Position numbers and translations under genes: made by a program. From assembly GCA_007674295.1 (NCBI GenBank), contig CM017450.1:62001-126000 (forward strand): a stretch of DNA of 64,000 bases. Direction: 5' to 3'. This document shows positions 7,404-16,986 of the stretch, piece by piece. The notes under the pieces were generated by a model. It did not search any database. It saw nothing but the letters and a program-made list of their open reading frames with translations, and was not told where the DNA came from. Position 1 is the first letter of the stretch. Every line of letters starts with the position of its first letter. This DNA comes from Antonospora locustae. Lineage: Eukaryota; Microsporidia.

Positions 7404-9503
7404 TCACACATCTACGCTGTTGTCCTCTGTTTCGTCTCTGGTATCTGTATCCAGCGGCTCGTAGTTCTTGCGGTAGAAAGTTTCCTGGAACGGAAGCCTC
7501 ACGTATTTCATAGCCTTAAGCTGATTACAGTTGTTCAGATGCTCGTGCTCCACACGGACAAGGAGCCACAGGAACCTCCTCAGCACCTCTCCAAGGAGAC
7601 AGGCATGCGCATCAAGTCCAAGATATGCCTTGTATGCCCAGAGAAACCTCAAAAACACATTGATTATCACTATGGCTACATATGCAGGAATTGGGTAGAG
7701 ATATCTTGGTCTCAGAATGTTCCAGTCAACAAACAAGTCCCAGTAAAGTGAATATGACGACGAAATCATACAAACAGTTGTGCATATGTGCTGTCTGTAC
7801 CTGCATTTGAGTTGGTAATGTCCTAATAAGGTGCTCATCATTGATATGGTGTACTTGGCTCCATTATACACATGGACCATGAGACTCTCGTCAAAGTATC
7901 GTCTTGCACACTGTAGCACCCTTATGAGCCCAGGCCATATCATGATGATATAAAGATAGCTGTTCGGACTAGTTCCGTTTGACTTTAAGAACAGCCTGAT
8001 TCCCACAACAAAGGACTGAAAAACATCGGCAAGAAAGAAATGTTTGAACTTTACCGAAAAAAAGGGCGCGGATACTACCTTGAAAAGAGAACCGATAAGA
8101 GAGTACCTGCTGAGTCTGTAAAGAATATTCATGGGAAAGGCTATTATGAGTACGAGAATGAAAACTATGTAGGATCTGTATTTCTTGTATAGGTAAAAGA
8201 CAGTGGTCTGGTGCACAAGCACCATCATAGAGGAGAGCAGAAGAAATGTCCCATTGTCAAGCTTGGAAGCGTGGTTGAAGTTAAATATATAGTTATAATT
8301 TATGCTGTACGCCTTAAATACAAACAGACATCCTCCAAAAAGGAAAGACCCAAGCTGTACAGCGAGAACAGACACATAGTAGTCAGCAGCATCCTCTGCA
8401 ACGCTTTTGACCAGATGAAAGTGAAACACAACAGAGAGTGCAATAACTACTCCTGTAAGAAATATTGCCATCTGGCTTGGTCTTTCCTTTCTGTTTATTC
8501 TCTTCAAAATTATCCGTGCTTTCTCAGGATTGTTTCTGTAGTACTTCATCTGGTATGTAAGAGATGCCTCCTTTGCAACCTGGTCTATGTCACGCGATAC
8601 GTTGAAATAGCTGCGCTCAACTAGAGGCATCAGAATGTGTGTTATGTTTCTTCCCTTTGCTTTGTCATACTTGTAGAGGATCTTTTTAAACCCAAGCAGA
8701 TTCAGGTTTCTGTATTTTATTATCTGCTTCAGGTCTGCTATGTAATCCAGCAGTGCTCGCTCGTTCATGTTTTTGTCGTAGCGCTTTGCAAATATGTTGT
8801 CCTTAAATATGCGATTTTTCTGCGCAGTCACTATACCTTTCCATCCCTTTCTTGGTCTTTCTCTTGGCTTCCTCCTTCCACTCTGCTTCAAAAAGTCCCC
8901 CTCAGATGCAAGATCTCCATAGTTTACATCGTCTATCTCTATAATCACGTCCTCGGCCTCTTGCAGATGCCCCTCACACCGCACACCGGGCTTGGTGAGT
9001 GTACGTGTGTTTTCGTTTTCGCACACATTTGATATTGTGGTAACAGTGTTTATGCACAAAGGTTTTGGTGCTGTGTTGCTGCTCTCTACAAGCATGCTGT
9101 ATGGATGCAGATACTCAACCGCGTTAGTCGCGATCTCCGTGCTGCTGCTGTATTCGCTGCTGCTTGAGCTTGATGGTAGAACAGAGTCGTGGTTTGTGTC
9201 TGTCGCAGCGTTTTGTGTATAGCATCTTTTCGATGTGTATGCGCTGCTGTTTTCATGGACACCCTCTGGCTCGCTGTAGTAGCGCTTTTTCTTGCTTTCT
9301 GGCTCGCAGATCACAAGCCGCTTTGCATTTACAATCTCCTTTTCAGCATATATGAAAAACTCCTCTATCTTTGTCAGCTCATGCTTGAAAGCATATATAA
9401 ACATCTTTTCGTTGTCAAACAGAGACTCAAGATAGTCGTAGCGTATGTACCATGCCTTCCATTCGGATATGCGCTCTTTGTTGAGCTTTCGAGAGTACCC
9501 CAT
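7404..9503 (-). CDS. SPX-EXS phosphate exporter (XPR1/SYG1 family)
   Basis: A 699-residue membrane protein. The N-terminus GYSRKLNKERISEWKAWYI is the first SPX helix; the inositol-pyrophosphate-binding helix is seen as KKILYKYDKAKGRN (about residues 275-290). A long low-complexity acidic and Ser-rich insert separates the SPX helices. About eight membrane segments follow, then the EXS domain. Relatives export inorganic phosphate at the plasma membrane or Golgi when SPX senses inositol pyrophosphates. The start at 9503 places the SPX domain at residue 1 as in all relatives; its ATG shares bases with the divergent small gene at 9502. The promoter must therefore lie inside that gene. Confidence 0.88.
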   Translation of the reverse strand: MGYSRKLNKERISEWKAWYIRYDYLESLFDNEKMFIYAFKHELTKIEEFFIYAEKEIVNAKRLVICEPESKKKRYYSEPEGVHENSSAYTSKRCYTQNAATDTNHDSVLPSSSSSSEYSSSTEIATNAVEYLHPYSMLVESSNTAPKPLCINTVTTISNVCENENTRTLTKPGVRCEGHLQEAEDVIIEIDDVNYGDLASEGDFLKQSGRRKPRERPRKGWKGIVTAQKNRIFKDNIFAKRYDKNMNERALLDYIADLKQIIKYRNLNLLGFKKILYKYDKAKGRNITHILMPLVERSYFNVSRDIDQVAKEASLTYQMKYYRNNPEKARIILKRINRKERPSQMAIFLTGVVIALSVVFHFHLVKSVAEDAADYYVSVLAVQLGSFLFGGCLFVFKAYSINYNYIFNFNHASKLDNGTFLLLSSMMVLVHQTTVFYLYKKYRSYIVFILVLIIAFPMNILYRLSRYSLIGSLFKVVSAPFFSVKFKHFFLADVFQSFVVGIRLFLKSNGTSPNSYLYIIMIWPGLIRVLQCARRYFDESLMVHVYNGAKYTISMMSTLLGHYQLKCRYRQHICTTVCMISSSYSLYWDLFVDWNILRPRYLYPIPAYVAIVIINVFLRFLWAYKAYLGLDAHACLLGEVLRRFLWLLVRVEHEHLNNCNQLKAMKYVRLPFQETFYRKNYEPLDTDTRDETEDNSVDV

Positions 9504-9504
9504 G
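9501..9504. promoter_or_regulatory. Shared start CATG of two divergent genes
   Basis: The palindrome CATG carries ATG on both strands: plus 9502-9504 for the 48-residue gene and minus 9503-9501 for the SPX-EXS gene. If both starts are right, each promoter and any 5' leader lie within the other gene's coding sequence. Confidence 0.5.
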
Positions 9505-9648
9505 GAGACTAATTTTTTTGAGTCTTTAAAGACCACTGACGCGGAGATTGAGAGAATGCACAGTAACATCGACAGGCTATGCGAGCAGTACAGACGTATT
9601 GAAATGTTCATGCGAATGCAGGCTAGTTTCATAAGTAAGAGACAATAA
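9502..9648 (+). CDS. Small coiled-coil protein, 48 residues
   Basis: A 48-codon ORF whose ATG overlaps the SPX-EXS start codon on the other strand (CATG at 9501-9504). It is preceded by GTACCCC, the usual promoter and start context here. The protein is hydrophilic with a heptad pattern (I15, M18, I21, L24, Y28, I31) typical of a single coiled-coil helix such as a small kinetochore or SNARE-type subunit. Specific identity is unknown. Because it overlaps only two bases of coding DNA of its neighbour and has a good start context, I consider it probably real. Confidence 0.5.
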   Translation: METNFFESLKTTDAEIERMHSNIDRLCEQYRRIEMFMRMQASFISKRQ

Positions 9649-9832
9649 TTACGCAATGTAAAATAAATCGTGTTGTGTCTTTGTCTTCAAGCAAAGCAGC
9701 CTAGAAATTGTGTGCCAATAACCAGACAATATCTGTTCATTTGTAGCTTTCAGCGGTGTTCTGGCTCAGGTGTACATGTAAGCATGCTGCATCTCTTCTT
9801 GCTGATAAATACGGAGATTTTCTTCACGAAAA

Positions 9833-9904
9833 GCGTAAATAGTATAGTGGTAAGTATCTCTGCCTTCCAAGCAGATGACCCGGGTTCGAGTCCCGGTTTA
9901 CGCA
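9833..9904 (+). tRNA. tRNA-Gly (UCC)
   Basis: A 72-base cloverleaf. The acceptor stem gcgtaaa pairs perfectly with tttacgc, the discriminator is A, the anticodon stem tctgc/gcaga encloses the loop cttccaa with anticodon TCC, and the T arm has the GGTTCGAGTCC box B. There is no intron. Four Ts follow immediately as the Pol III stop. Confidence 0.95.
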
Positions 9905-9908
9905 TTTT
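9905..9908 (+). terminator. Pol III T-run after tRNA-Gly
   Basis: TTTT begins right after the discriminator base of tRNA-Gly, as expected for RNA polymerase III termination. Confidence 0.75.
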
Positions 9909-9944
9909 GAAAACATTTATTTTCAACACGAAAACGTGCCTTGC

Positions 9945-10943
9945 ATGGAAGTGGTAAAAGAACGTGAAAGAGAGTCGAAGATGCTTGTAGAGTACCTCCG
10001 AAATTTCGTAGAGGATGGGCACGGCTCTGTTGTTTACATAAGTGGTGTTCCGGGCTCTGGAAAAACGTACACTGTACGACAAATTCTGTGTAGAATGTTT
10101 CCAGAGTACGTGTGTATAAACTGTGCAGAAGTAGGAAGCAGAAAAAGCAACATATACAAACTCATATACATAGGCATTCGATGCATAAAGAAAAAAAGTG
10201 GAAGCTATCTGGAGAGCATCAGCTCTCACCTTAGCCAGTGCAGAGAGCTGCACTGCATGTTCATAGACGAGATAGACATGCTGATGAATAGAAAGCAGGA
10301 CATTCTATACAACATATTTGAGCTTCCATACATCAGAGACTCAAGGCTCATGATTCTAGCGGTCTCAAATACAATGAACCTCCCAGAGAAGTTCTTTGAT
10401 TCAAAGGTTTGCAGCCGCATTGGCAGCAACAGAATCAACTTCAAACCATACACGCCATCCCAGCTTCTCTCAATCACACCGCAAGAAACACGATTTCAGC
10501 GTGGATCTATTGAGTTAGCCACAAAGCGCATAGGTGCAATAAGCGGCGACGCACGAAGGTTGTTTAACGTTATCGAGAGAGCCAAGGAGTCTCCCAAAAA
10601 GATAATCACGATGCACGATGTTGACGAAACGATGCAGACTATGTACAAGCCACTTTATTATATGTTTCTGAAGAGTCTTTCCACTTATCAGAAGCTTGTG
10701 CTGTTTGTCCTAGGCTTTGACGGAAGAGCAAAGACATCGGACGTGTACCAAAGATTGAAAATGCGCTGCAGACTGAAAGGTCTTCAAGCACTAGGGTTTT
10801 TTGACTTTCTGGATGTTTTGCACACACTCCACAAACACCAGATTCTGGAGCTCCGGCGTAGCATGAGCGAGATTCGACTTGTGCTCCTACCACAGGAGAT
10901 TCACAATGCACTGAAACATGACAAAGAATATAATGCATTTTAA
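9945..10943 (+). CDS. ORC1: Origin recognition complex subunit 1
   Basis: A 332-residue AAA+ ATPase. It has Walker A GVPGSGKTYT (about residues 37-46), Walker B MFIDEIDML (about 106-114), KQDILYNIFELPYI, sensor-1 AVSNTMNLPEKFF and the arginine-finger region SRIGSNRINF, all characteristic of Orc1 rather than Cdc6. A winged-helix domain forms the C-terminal third. The N-terminal BAH domain and disordered region of yeast Orc1 (914 residues) are absent. It binds ATP in the hexameric origin complex; ORC4 lies at 17 kb. The start is the first ATG after tRNA-Gly. Confidence 0.92.
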   Translation: MEVVKERERESKMLVEYLRNFVEDGHGSVVYISGVPGSGKTYTVRQILCRMFPEYVCINCAEVGSRKSNIYKLIYIGIRCIKKKSGSYLESISSHLSQCRELHCMFIDEIDMLMNRKQDILYNIFELPYIRDSRLMILAVSNTMNLPEKFFDSKVCSRIGSNRINFKPYTPSQLLSITPQETRFQRGSIELATKRIGAISGDARRLFNVIERAKESPKKIITMHDVDETMQTMYKPLYYMFLKSLSTYQKLVLFVLGFDGRAKTSDVYQRLKMRCRLKGLQALGFFDFLDVLHTLHKHQILELRRSMSEIRLVLLPQEIHNALKHDKEYNAF

Positions 10944-11044
10944 AAAGTGTGTGCTACGAGTTCTGTCGTTGTTAGTTGCAAATAGGTCTGTTATCTTTAT
11001 TTTGTATCTGAGGAGGCATCAGGTCACGTAGCATGCAGGTATGT

Positions 11045-13366
11045 TTAGGAGTCCCAATTGAGATGGGCTACCTTTCTTAGCTCCTTGAGACGTAGAAGCA
11101 GGGACTCGTAAACATCAAAGAAGGTCCTGTGTTCTCTTAGTGCGCTTCTGTGCACTCTTATAAGGCCCATGAAGAACCTAGAAACAACGACGAGGTTCTT
11201 GCTATTCCACGCCTTCATTGTGTCTGCCAACAGAAATGCTGTATGCGTATCTACGGATGACAGAAATTTGTCGAGCTCTGCAAAGTCTATGCTATCAACC
11301 AGCTCGTAAAGCTCTGTGCAGAGTCTCTCGAACTCCCTGTCATCTCCTTTGTAGCGAATAGAGTGCATTTTGTCCAGTAGGCCATGGAATTTGCTGAGCT
11401 GGCTTGTGTTGCAGACATTAATTGTTCTAACAAGTCCGCATTCTTCGCTCTCGTCGCTTTCGTTTTCAAGCAACATCTCGTATCTCTCCATTTTATACAG
11501 ACACACTGAGTAGAAGCTGCTGCACACGAGCAGGTCGTTCTTTAGCCGAACTAAAATAGGATGTTCCATTTTAAAGCTTTTTAGCAAAGAGTGCTTTCTG
11601 TAGTACTTTATATTGTCTGCTGCACACAGAAAGATGTCGTTTTTCAGAAATTGTATGCTCCTGGTGTTTTCATGAAACGTCTTCAAGCACTCTCCAAAAT
11701 CAAGACCCCACAGCTTTACAAGCTTGTCCATGCCACACGACAAAAGTCTCTTTGAATCTGGGGAAAAGTCAAAAAAAGACACTGGCAGCGAGTGGCCATA
11801 AAGTTTGAACCTTAGGTTAAACGTGTAAAAGTCGTACACATATATACGTGTATCATACAAAGCAACACCAACCATCTTGTTTGTGTCCGATATCCTTGCA
11901 TAGCTTATTTCTTCTGCAAACTCCTCACTTCTTATTTCGTGCAGAAGCAATTCTGTGTTTGCAGCATCTTTATCTTTCTTTGATGACTTGTCTGTGTCGC
12001 AGGCTTTCTTTATTGCATACATTCGAAGAACATTTCCACCTGTCACGGCAAGTGTGTCACTGCTGCACTGCAATGACTTGCATTGGCCGATGTCTTTTCT
12101 GAACATCATCTCTCCGCTTTCGCTAGAATAGGACTTGATACCCTCATCGTCTCCAATCAAGACCATTCCTTTCAGAATAGCGAGACTAGTGGATGGATTC
12201 TCTAGCTGCATGCTCATTCGCTTGGTAATTTTGCTTTTTTTGACCTCCCAGCATATGCATCTGTATCTTGACAGTGTAAACACTAGCTTTCTTGCTTTGC
12301 TGCAGAGCACATCAAGCCCAATAATCTCTGATTCATGGTATTCTATGGCTCTGAATGTATCTCGCTTAACATTAAAAATCTTAACAGTGTTTTCACGCTC
12401 TAGCATAACCACCTCATCGCCAATCAAGTCAAGTCTATAAAAGGTATTTTTCTTTCTAAATAGCTCCTGAATTCCAAGCCTTTTCTCCTTAAAAGATCCC
12501 GTGGCAGAGTATTCCAATGTAAACAGTCGCCTGCTGCTCAGGACATAAATCCTGTTTTCTCTGCGTCTGATGTCCCTAAGGCCCTTTTCCACACATATTG
12601 CCGTACCACTCGCGTCGTTGACCTCCATTTTAAAATTGCGCACAACTTCCTGCCGTATGTTCTCATCATACATCTTGCATTGCATCTTTGAAGTGTTTTC
12701 ACTGTGCTCTGCAGGTGACACACTGCCCAGTTCTTTCATTTTGCATTTTGAATCAAGCTCATGATACACAACCTGACCGTTATCGTAGAAAATCACTAGA
12801 AAACTATGCAGAACTTCTAGTTTCCATACAGAATTTTGAAGCATTACAAAGTCTCTCTGAACGAGACTTTCCATATCCCACACCTTGATTACCTTTTCCC
12901 GTGTGCAGACAAAAATCATACCAAACGACACTCCTAAACCTACTATTGATGCCTCGTTGTTGAGTCTGGCCTTAATTTCCTCGGAAGCGGTGTCGTAAAC
13001 ATATATGCACTTATGCACAGTGATGAGCAGCAGGCCTTCGCAAAAGATCATTTCCCCAACAGGCCTGTTCTCCAGCCTGACTTGGCTTTTTATGCTAAAG
13101 TCCGAATCGTATATTTTTACGGTGCCACCATCGCTCCCGACTGCGATGTTGAGCAACGGGTCCTCATAAGCGCACAAAGAAGTAACTCTATCTGACTTAA
13201 ACACGTTTACATGTGTGCTTTCCAATGTTCTTATGTTCCACAAGTACACTCTTCTGTCAAATGAGACGTAGGCTCTTCCGTCGTAACACACGAGCACACT
13301 TTTTCTGTTGCATATCTCACCGGCAACGTTCACATAAGCGTAATCTGGAACAAAGTCCATATGCAT
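11045..13366 (-). CDS. UTP12: U3 snoRNP WD40 protein Utp12/Dip2 (WDR3)
   Basis: A 773-residue protein made of two tandem WD40 propellers plus a C-terminal helical domain. The diagnostic stretch is LYGHSLPVSFFDFSPDSK followed by DKLVKLWGLDFGECLKTFH, which matches Dip2/Utp12 very closely. The final ~150 residues form the Utp12 C-terminal domain that tetramerises with Pwp2 and Utp13 partners. It acts in the UTP-B part of the small-subunit processome in the nucleolus. The gene is shorter than yeast DIP2 (943 residues), with diverged early blades. GCCCCA precedes the ATG. Confidence 0.9.
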   Translation of the reverse strand: MHMDFVPDYAYVNVAGEICNRKSVLVCYDGRAYVSFDRRVYLWNIRTLESTHVNVFKSDRVTSLCAYEDPLLNIAVGSDGGTVKIYDSDFSIKSQVRLENRPVGEMIFCEGLLLITVHKCIYVYDTASEEIKARLNNEASIVGLGVSFGMIFVCTREKVIKVWDMESLVQRDFVMLQNSVWKLEVLHSFLVIFYDNGQVVYHELDSKCKMKELGSVSPAEHSENTSKMQCKMYDENIRQEVVRNFKMEVNDASGTAICVEKGLRDIRRRENRIYVLSSRRLFTLEYSATGSFKEKRLGIQELFRKKNTFYRLDLIGDEVVMLERENTVKIFNVKRDTFRAIEYHESEIIGLDVLCSKARKLVFTLSRYRCICWEVKKSKITKRMSMQLENPSTSLAILKGMVLIGDDEGIKSYSSESGEMMFRKDIGQCKSLQCSSDTLAVTGGNVLRMYAIKKACDTDKSSKKDKDAANTELLLHEIRSEEFAEEISYARISDTNKMVGVALYDTRIYVYDFYTFNLRFKLYGHSLPVSFFDFSPDSKRLLSCGMDKLVKLWGLDFGECLKTFHENTRSIQFLKNDIFLCAADNIKYYRKHSLLKSFKMEHPILVRLKNDLLVCSSFYSVCLYKMERYEMLLENESDESEECGLVRTINVCNTSQLSKFHGLLDKMHSIRYKGDDREFERLCTELYELVDSIDFAELDKFLSSVDTHTAFLLADTMKAWNSKNLVVVSRFFMGLIRVHRSALREHRTFFDVYESLLLRLKELRKVAHLNWDS

Positions 13367-13593
13367 TGGGGCTTTGTGTATTTTGAAAGTTGGGTAATAA
13401 GCAACAAAATTTCAGCCCCAATGTACTGCAGAACAGTGCATATGACAAACACGAAAATTGGGTGACTGTCTGCATTTGCACCACAGTCAAATGTTTTCTG
13501 ACATTTTGAGCTAACTTTTACTAGACATTTGCAGCTCATGTCTCTGCAGCATGCGTACACGAGTGTCAGCTTATTTGTGCAGCAAAGTCTACA

Positions 13594-14799
13594 TCAAATG
13601 TTTTTCCTAACAAACTCCTTCACAATCGAATGATGCTCTACTTTTACCATAATCATTCTTCTTTTTTCGTCGTAGTCGATCAGAAAGTCGTTTTCTTGGC
13701 ACAAGCTAAGAACTTTTTTGAAGTCAGCAAAATTTAAGAAGTTTGTGTAGAGGTATGCATCCATGATCTTCATGCGGGTTCTCTGCGACTCCCATATGAA
13801 TATAAGCTCGCAGACTGCCTCTGGAAGCGAGCGCGAGTAGGAGTCCAAATAGTGAACTATCTGCTTTGCTGTTATTCCTCTGCTGAACGCCCTGTTGATA
13901 TTTTCTTCGCTAATAACACCAACAACCAGGAATGAGAGCATGAGATCGATCTTGCAAAAAAGTGAGAGAATGGACAGTTCGTACTTGGACGTTGTGTATG
14001 CGTATATTTTGTGATTTGTCTCAACAATCAGGAACTTGTTGAGCTCTGCAACCTTGTTTTCAAAAAGAATGTTGAAGTCGTTCTTCAGAAAGATTACTTT
14101 GTCACATACAATGTCAACAAGCCCAAGCCTGGAAAAGAACTCCAGAATCCTTCTTGGCAATGATGTTCTGTAGCATGTGTTTTTTCGCCTGTGGGAGAGC
14201 TCTGCTATGCACAGAAGGTAAAGCTCTTTATCTTGTATCGTTGAAGCCGCAAGCTGGAGTCCGTATATCAGCAGCAGCCACATCTGGTCCTTACGCGTCT
14301 TCAGGAGAAACTCAAAGCCTTTGTGCGTTATGTTACGTGCTGCATCAATGAGCTCACCGTGCAACAGAATGTTTATTGTCTCTGCGCTTGAGCCTTTCGG
14401 CTCCACAATGCTCTGCAGAATTTCCTCGAACCTTCTGAACTCGTGCACATTGTGTAAGTCGTTTGTCTCAGCAAAGAGGTTCTGCATCGTCATTGTCCCA
14501 AAACCTTTGATTAGTGAACTGCGGAAGGCGGAGTCCAGGTATATGTTCTGCCCCCTTTTCTCCAAGAGACGCAGTGATCTCAGTGACTTTATTGCTTGGA
14601 CAAGTTCTTTTGTACCTCTTATGGCGGTTATGTTTACTGCACTGTGAAGCAAGTCAAACACAAAGGATACGGTGTACTCTGGCAGAAGCTTCAGCAGAAA
14701 CGTGCTGAACACTGGGTTTCGATAGAGCTTTTCGGAAAAAGTTACGTTCTGTGTCTCAAGAAGAGAAAGCAGATCAGCGGGTTGTGAATTCAGTGGCAT
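13594..14799 (-). CDS. TFB2: TFIIH subunit Tfb2 (p52)
   Basis: A 401-residue TFIIH core subunit. The N-terminal winged-helix region (LYRNPVFSTFLLKLLP) and the middle segment QMWLLLIYGLQLA and ELYLLCIAELS fit p52; GITAKQIVHYLDS near residue 290 is the family's conserved GITAEQII-FL motif. The C-terminal domain (about 330-401) is the dimer partner of Tfb5, encoded at 3.2 kb. p52 anchors the XPB helicase and stimulates its ATPase. AACCC abuts the ATG. Confidence 0.9.
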   Translation of the reverse strand: MPLNSQPADLLSLLETQNVTFSEKLYRNPVFSTFLLKLLPEYTVSFVFDLLHSAVNITAIRGTKELVQAIKSLRSLRLLEKRGQNIYLDSAFRSSLIKGFGTMTMQNLFAETNDLHNVHEFRRFEEILQSIVEPKGSSAETINILLHGELIDAARNITHKGFEFLLKTRKDQMWLLLIYGLQLAASTIQDKELYLLCIAELSHRRKNTCYRTSLPRRILEFFSRLGLVDIVCDKVIFLKNDFNILFENKVAELNKFLIVETNHKIYAYTTSKYELSILSLFCKIDLMLSFLVVGVISEENINRAFSRGITAKQIVHYLDSYSRSLPEAVCELIFIWESQRTRMKIMDAYLYTNFLNFADFKKVLSLCQENDFLIDYDEKRRMIMVKVEHHSIVKEFVRKNI

Positions 14800-14938
14800 G
14801 GGTTTTTTCTATGACAAATGCATTTTTGCTCTATGTACAATCTGTTGCATATAGAGAACTGTGTTGGACACAAATTGCATGTCAGGCGAGTTAGGGATTA
14901 TTGAAAAGCATAAATTTGTGTCTGCGATATCACTACTT

Positions 14939-16813
14939 CTACAAGTATCCTTGTGAATAGTACTGAAACTGATCGTATATGTTTGTTGCCCTGCTGTTTA
15001 CGCTTAGGTCAATCAGACTAAAAATGTATTTCTCCACATCCTGGTTGCACATCTCTAGCTTGAACCTATCGCGGAAGTTGCAAAGCGAGTTTCTGTTTAT
15101 GCAACGTAGCTGCGAGTTCTCTAGAAGAACTTCTACAATTCTGCAAAGTCTATCAGAGTGCTTGCGAAGCGCCAAGAATCCATCGCAGAACAGCTTTCTG
15201 AATTTTTCTAGATCGCCACCCAGCAGCTCTGCATATTCAGGTGCAAACTTGAAAGGTGCCTTCTCCACGTTATAGAATCCAGGATGTTCACCCATTATAA
15301 ATCCAAAGTCCACGTGAATAATGTGGCCCTCATTGTCCACCATTATGTTTCCATTGTGCCTGTCCTTGACCTGCAGAAAAAAGGTTACGAGGGAATAGCC
15401 TACTAGTGAGCATAAGAAGTTTTTTTTTGCCCTCTCCTTATCCAAGAACGTTTCGTTGTAGTAAGTTTTAAGAGTAAAACCCTTTCGTGCGCTGTTCTTT
15501 TTCTTGATTGCATGCACAGAGCACACGTTTGTTATAGTCTCCACAACACCAGAACTGCTGCCAACAAGATATATTCCGTAGTTCTTGATCCAGATGTCCT
15601 GCTTCTCTTCACCCCAGACTCTTTTCATCTCTGTAAGAAGCTGATAGGCAACAAGCTCTTGTTTGAAATCTGTGCCTGACTTCACAATGAAGGACACGAT
15701 GTTGTATTTCCTCAACGACTGAAATTTCGAGGTCCTTCTGATTGTCTCCTTTCTCTCGTCCCAGGAAATACGTCGCTGCATCTCCTTTTCTGAGATTGCT
15801 CCTAGGTTTTCTATTATGCTTTCGCGGATTGCCCTTGACTCTGCCGGACTTTCCCTTAAGAGAGGCGTTAGTTGGCTTAGCAGAAAAATTGCTGTCTGCA
15901 TTTCAGGCTGGATTCCATGTTTGACTCTCACTGTTTCGTCTGCAACCTCCATCACAAGCACGAAAGGCGAGTTTGATGCCGAATCGAGGACGAAGGAGTG
16001 TTCGATACAGAGACTCAGCACGTAGCTACGGCTGTAAAAAGGCAGTATAATCTCTGAAGGAAGGCTCTTTTGCAGTTCGTTAAGCTCAATCTCAAGCCCC
16101 TTCTGCTGAATGTGCTTTGGTAACCTTCGTAGCCGCGCTGTTATTTCTACAAGCTCGTTCAGAAATATCAGACTCTTGTTAAAATCGAGTCTCCTGTCGA
16201 GTGTTTTCACGTCAAGACTCTTTTCTGCAGACAATGCATTTTCCAAGGATCTGAAGACACTCTCAAAACCATTCAGTCTTGCCGCCAGAACATCAGAGAC
16301 AAGCCACGACAGTGCCTTTACGAAGTATACAAGAAGGCCCTCCAATGTCAGAAAGCCAACACCTACCCTTCTCAGCGGTCTTGTTCTGCACCTAAGGTAC
16401 CTGTGTCTCTGCCTTGTATTTCCATAGACGAACACCTGTCTGTTTCTCCTGTTCATCTCCAGAAGCCTGGAAAGCATATATCTGCAGTATTGTCTTTTCT
16501 GTTCGCACAAGCTGTCTAGATAGCTTCTTAAGTGAAAGAAGAGTGTTGCGGAAAGGCTCATGCACAACCTGCTTTTACGAAGAAGCATGCTAAGAATGGG
16601 AAAGCTCACTATGCTCTCTGAATTGTGAAACAAAATGTGTACAAGCTGCGGAACAACCTTCTCCACATCCCTTCTGTGCTCAATCTTTTTGCATATGTAC
16701 TGATGTATTCCTACAGTGGGATACCTGTGGAGATACGACACTGCCATCCACGTGTCGAAGTAAGGCGAGTTAAACAGCCTGTAGAGCCATATTTGGTGGG
16801 TGGTGGTGTTCAT
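14939..16813 (-). CDS. PIK1: Phosphatidylinositol 4-kinase, PI4K-beta/Pik1 type
   Basis: A 624-residue lipid kinase. The N-terminal LYRLFNSPYFDTWMAVSYL segment is the Pik1 unique region, and the helical lipid-kinase-unique domain follows. The kinase domain occupies about 380-624 with the catalytic loop VKDRHNGNIM and activation-loop start HVDFGFIMGEHPG. The C-terminus IYDQFQYYSQGYL matches the family's LYD-FQY-TNGI ending. It makes PI4P at the Golgi and in the nucleus; the Sac-domain phosphatase at 21.7 kb would counter it. Yeast Pik1 is 1066 residues, so linkers are lost. GCCCC abuts the ATG. Confidence 0.9.
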   Translation of the reverse strand: MNTTTHQIWLYRLFNSPYFDTWMAVSYLHRYPTVGIHQYICKKIEHRRDVEKVVPQLVHILFHNSESIVSFPILSMLLRKSRLCMSLSATLFFHLRSYLDSLCEQKRQYCRYMLSRLLEMNRRNRQVFVYGNTRQRHRYLRCRTRPLRRVGVGFLTLEGLLVYFVKALSWLVSDVLAARLNGFESVFRSLENALSAEKSLDVKTLDRRLDFNKSLIFLNELVEITARLRRLPKHIQQKGLEIELNELQKSLPSEIILPFYSRSYVLSLCIEHSFVLDSASNSPFVLVMEVADETVRVKHGIQPEMQTAIFLLSQLTPLLRESPAESRAIRESIIENLGAISEKEMQRRISWDERKETIRRTSKFQSLRKYNIVSFIVKSGTDFKQELVAYQLLTEMKRVWGEEKQDIWIKNYGIYLVGSSSGVVETITNVCSVHAIKKKNSARKGFTLKTYYNETFLDKERAKKNFLCSLVGYSLVTFFLQVKDRHNGNIMVDNEGHIIHVDFGFIMGEHPGFYNVEKAPFKFAPEYAELLGGDLEKFRKLFCDGFLALRKHSDRLCRIVEVLLENSQLRCINRNSLCNFRDRFKLEMCNQDVEKYIFSLIDLSVNSRATNIYDQFQYYSQGYL

Positions 16814-16870
16814 GGGGCTGCATACAACTTGTTATTTTTGTTTGGTATAATCAACGCATGTCTAGCAAAT

Positions 16871-16943
16871 GCGGCGATAGCTCAGCTGGGAGAGCGTTAG
16901 ACTGAAGATCTAAATGTCGTGGGTTCGATCCCCACTCACCGCA
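16871..16943 (+). tRNA. tRNA-Phe (GAA)
   Basis: A 73-base cloverleaf with anticodon loop ctgaaga (anticodon GAA), D arm AGCTCAGCTGGGAGAGC, T arm GTGGG-TTCGATC-CCCAC and discriminator A. The acceptor stem gcggcga/tcaccgc pairs except for C5 against A68, which is unusual. No intron is present. Confidence 0.93.
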
Positions 16944-16952
16944 TCCGCAACC

Positions 16953-16957
16953 TTTTT
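16953..16957 (+). terminator. Pol III T-run after tRNA-Phe
   Basis: A run of five Ts begins 10 bases after the tRNA-Phe 3' end; it is the first run of four or more Ts downstream. Confidence 0.6.
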
Positions 16958-16986
16958 CCACAAGATTCTGGTGGCGCAAGGGCACA

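Noticed and set aside
9504..9656. N-terminal extension of the SPX-EXS protein with a hydrophobic, signal-like stretch
   Set aside because: SPX domains begin at residue 1-2, and the extension is antisense to the small coiled-coil ORF; the hydrophobicity is a shadow effect.
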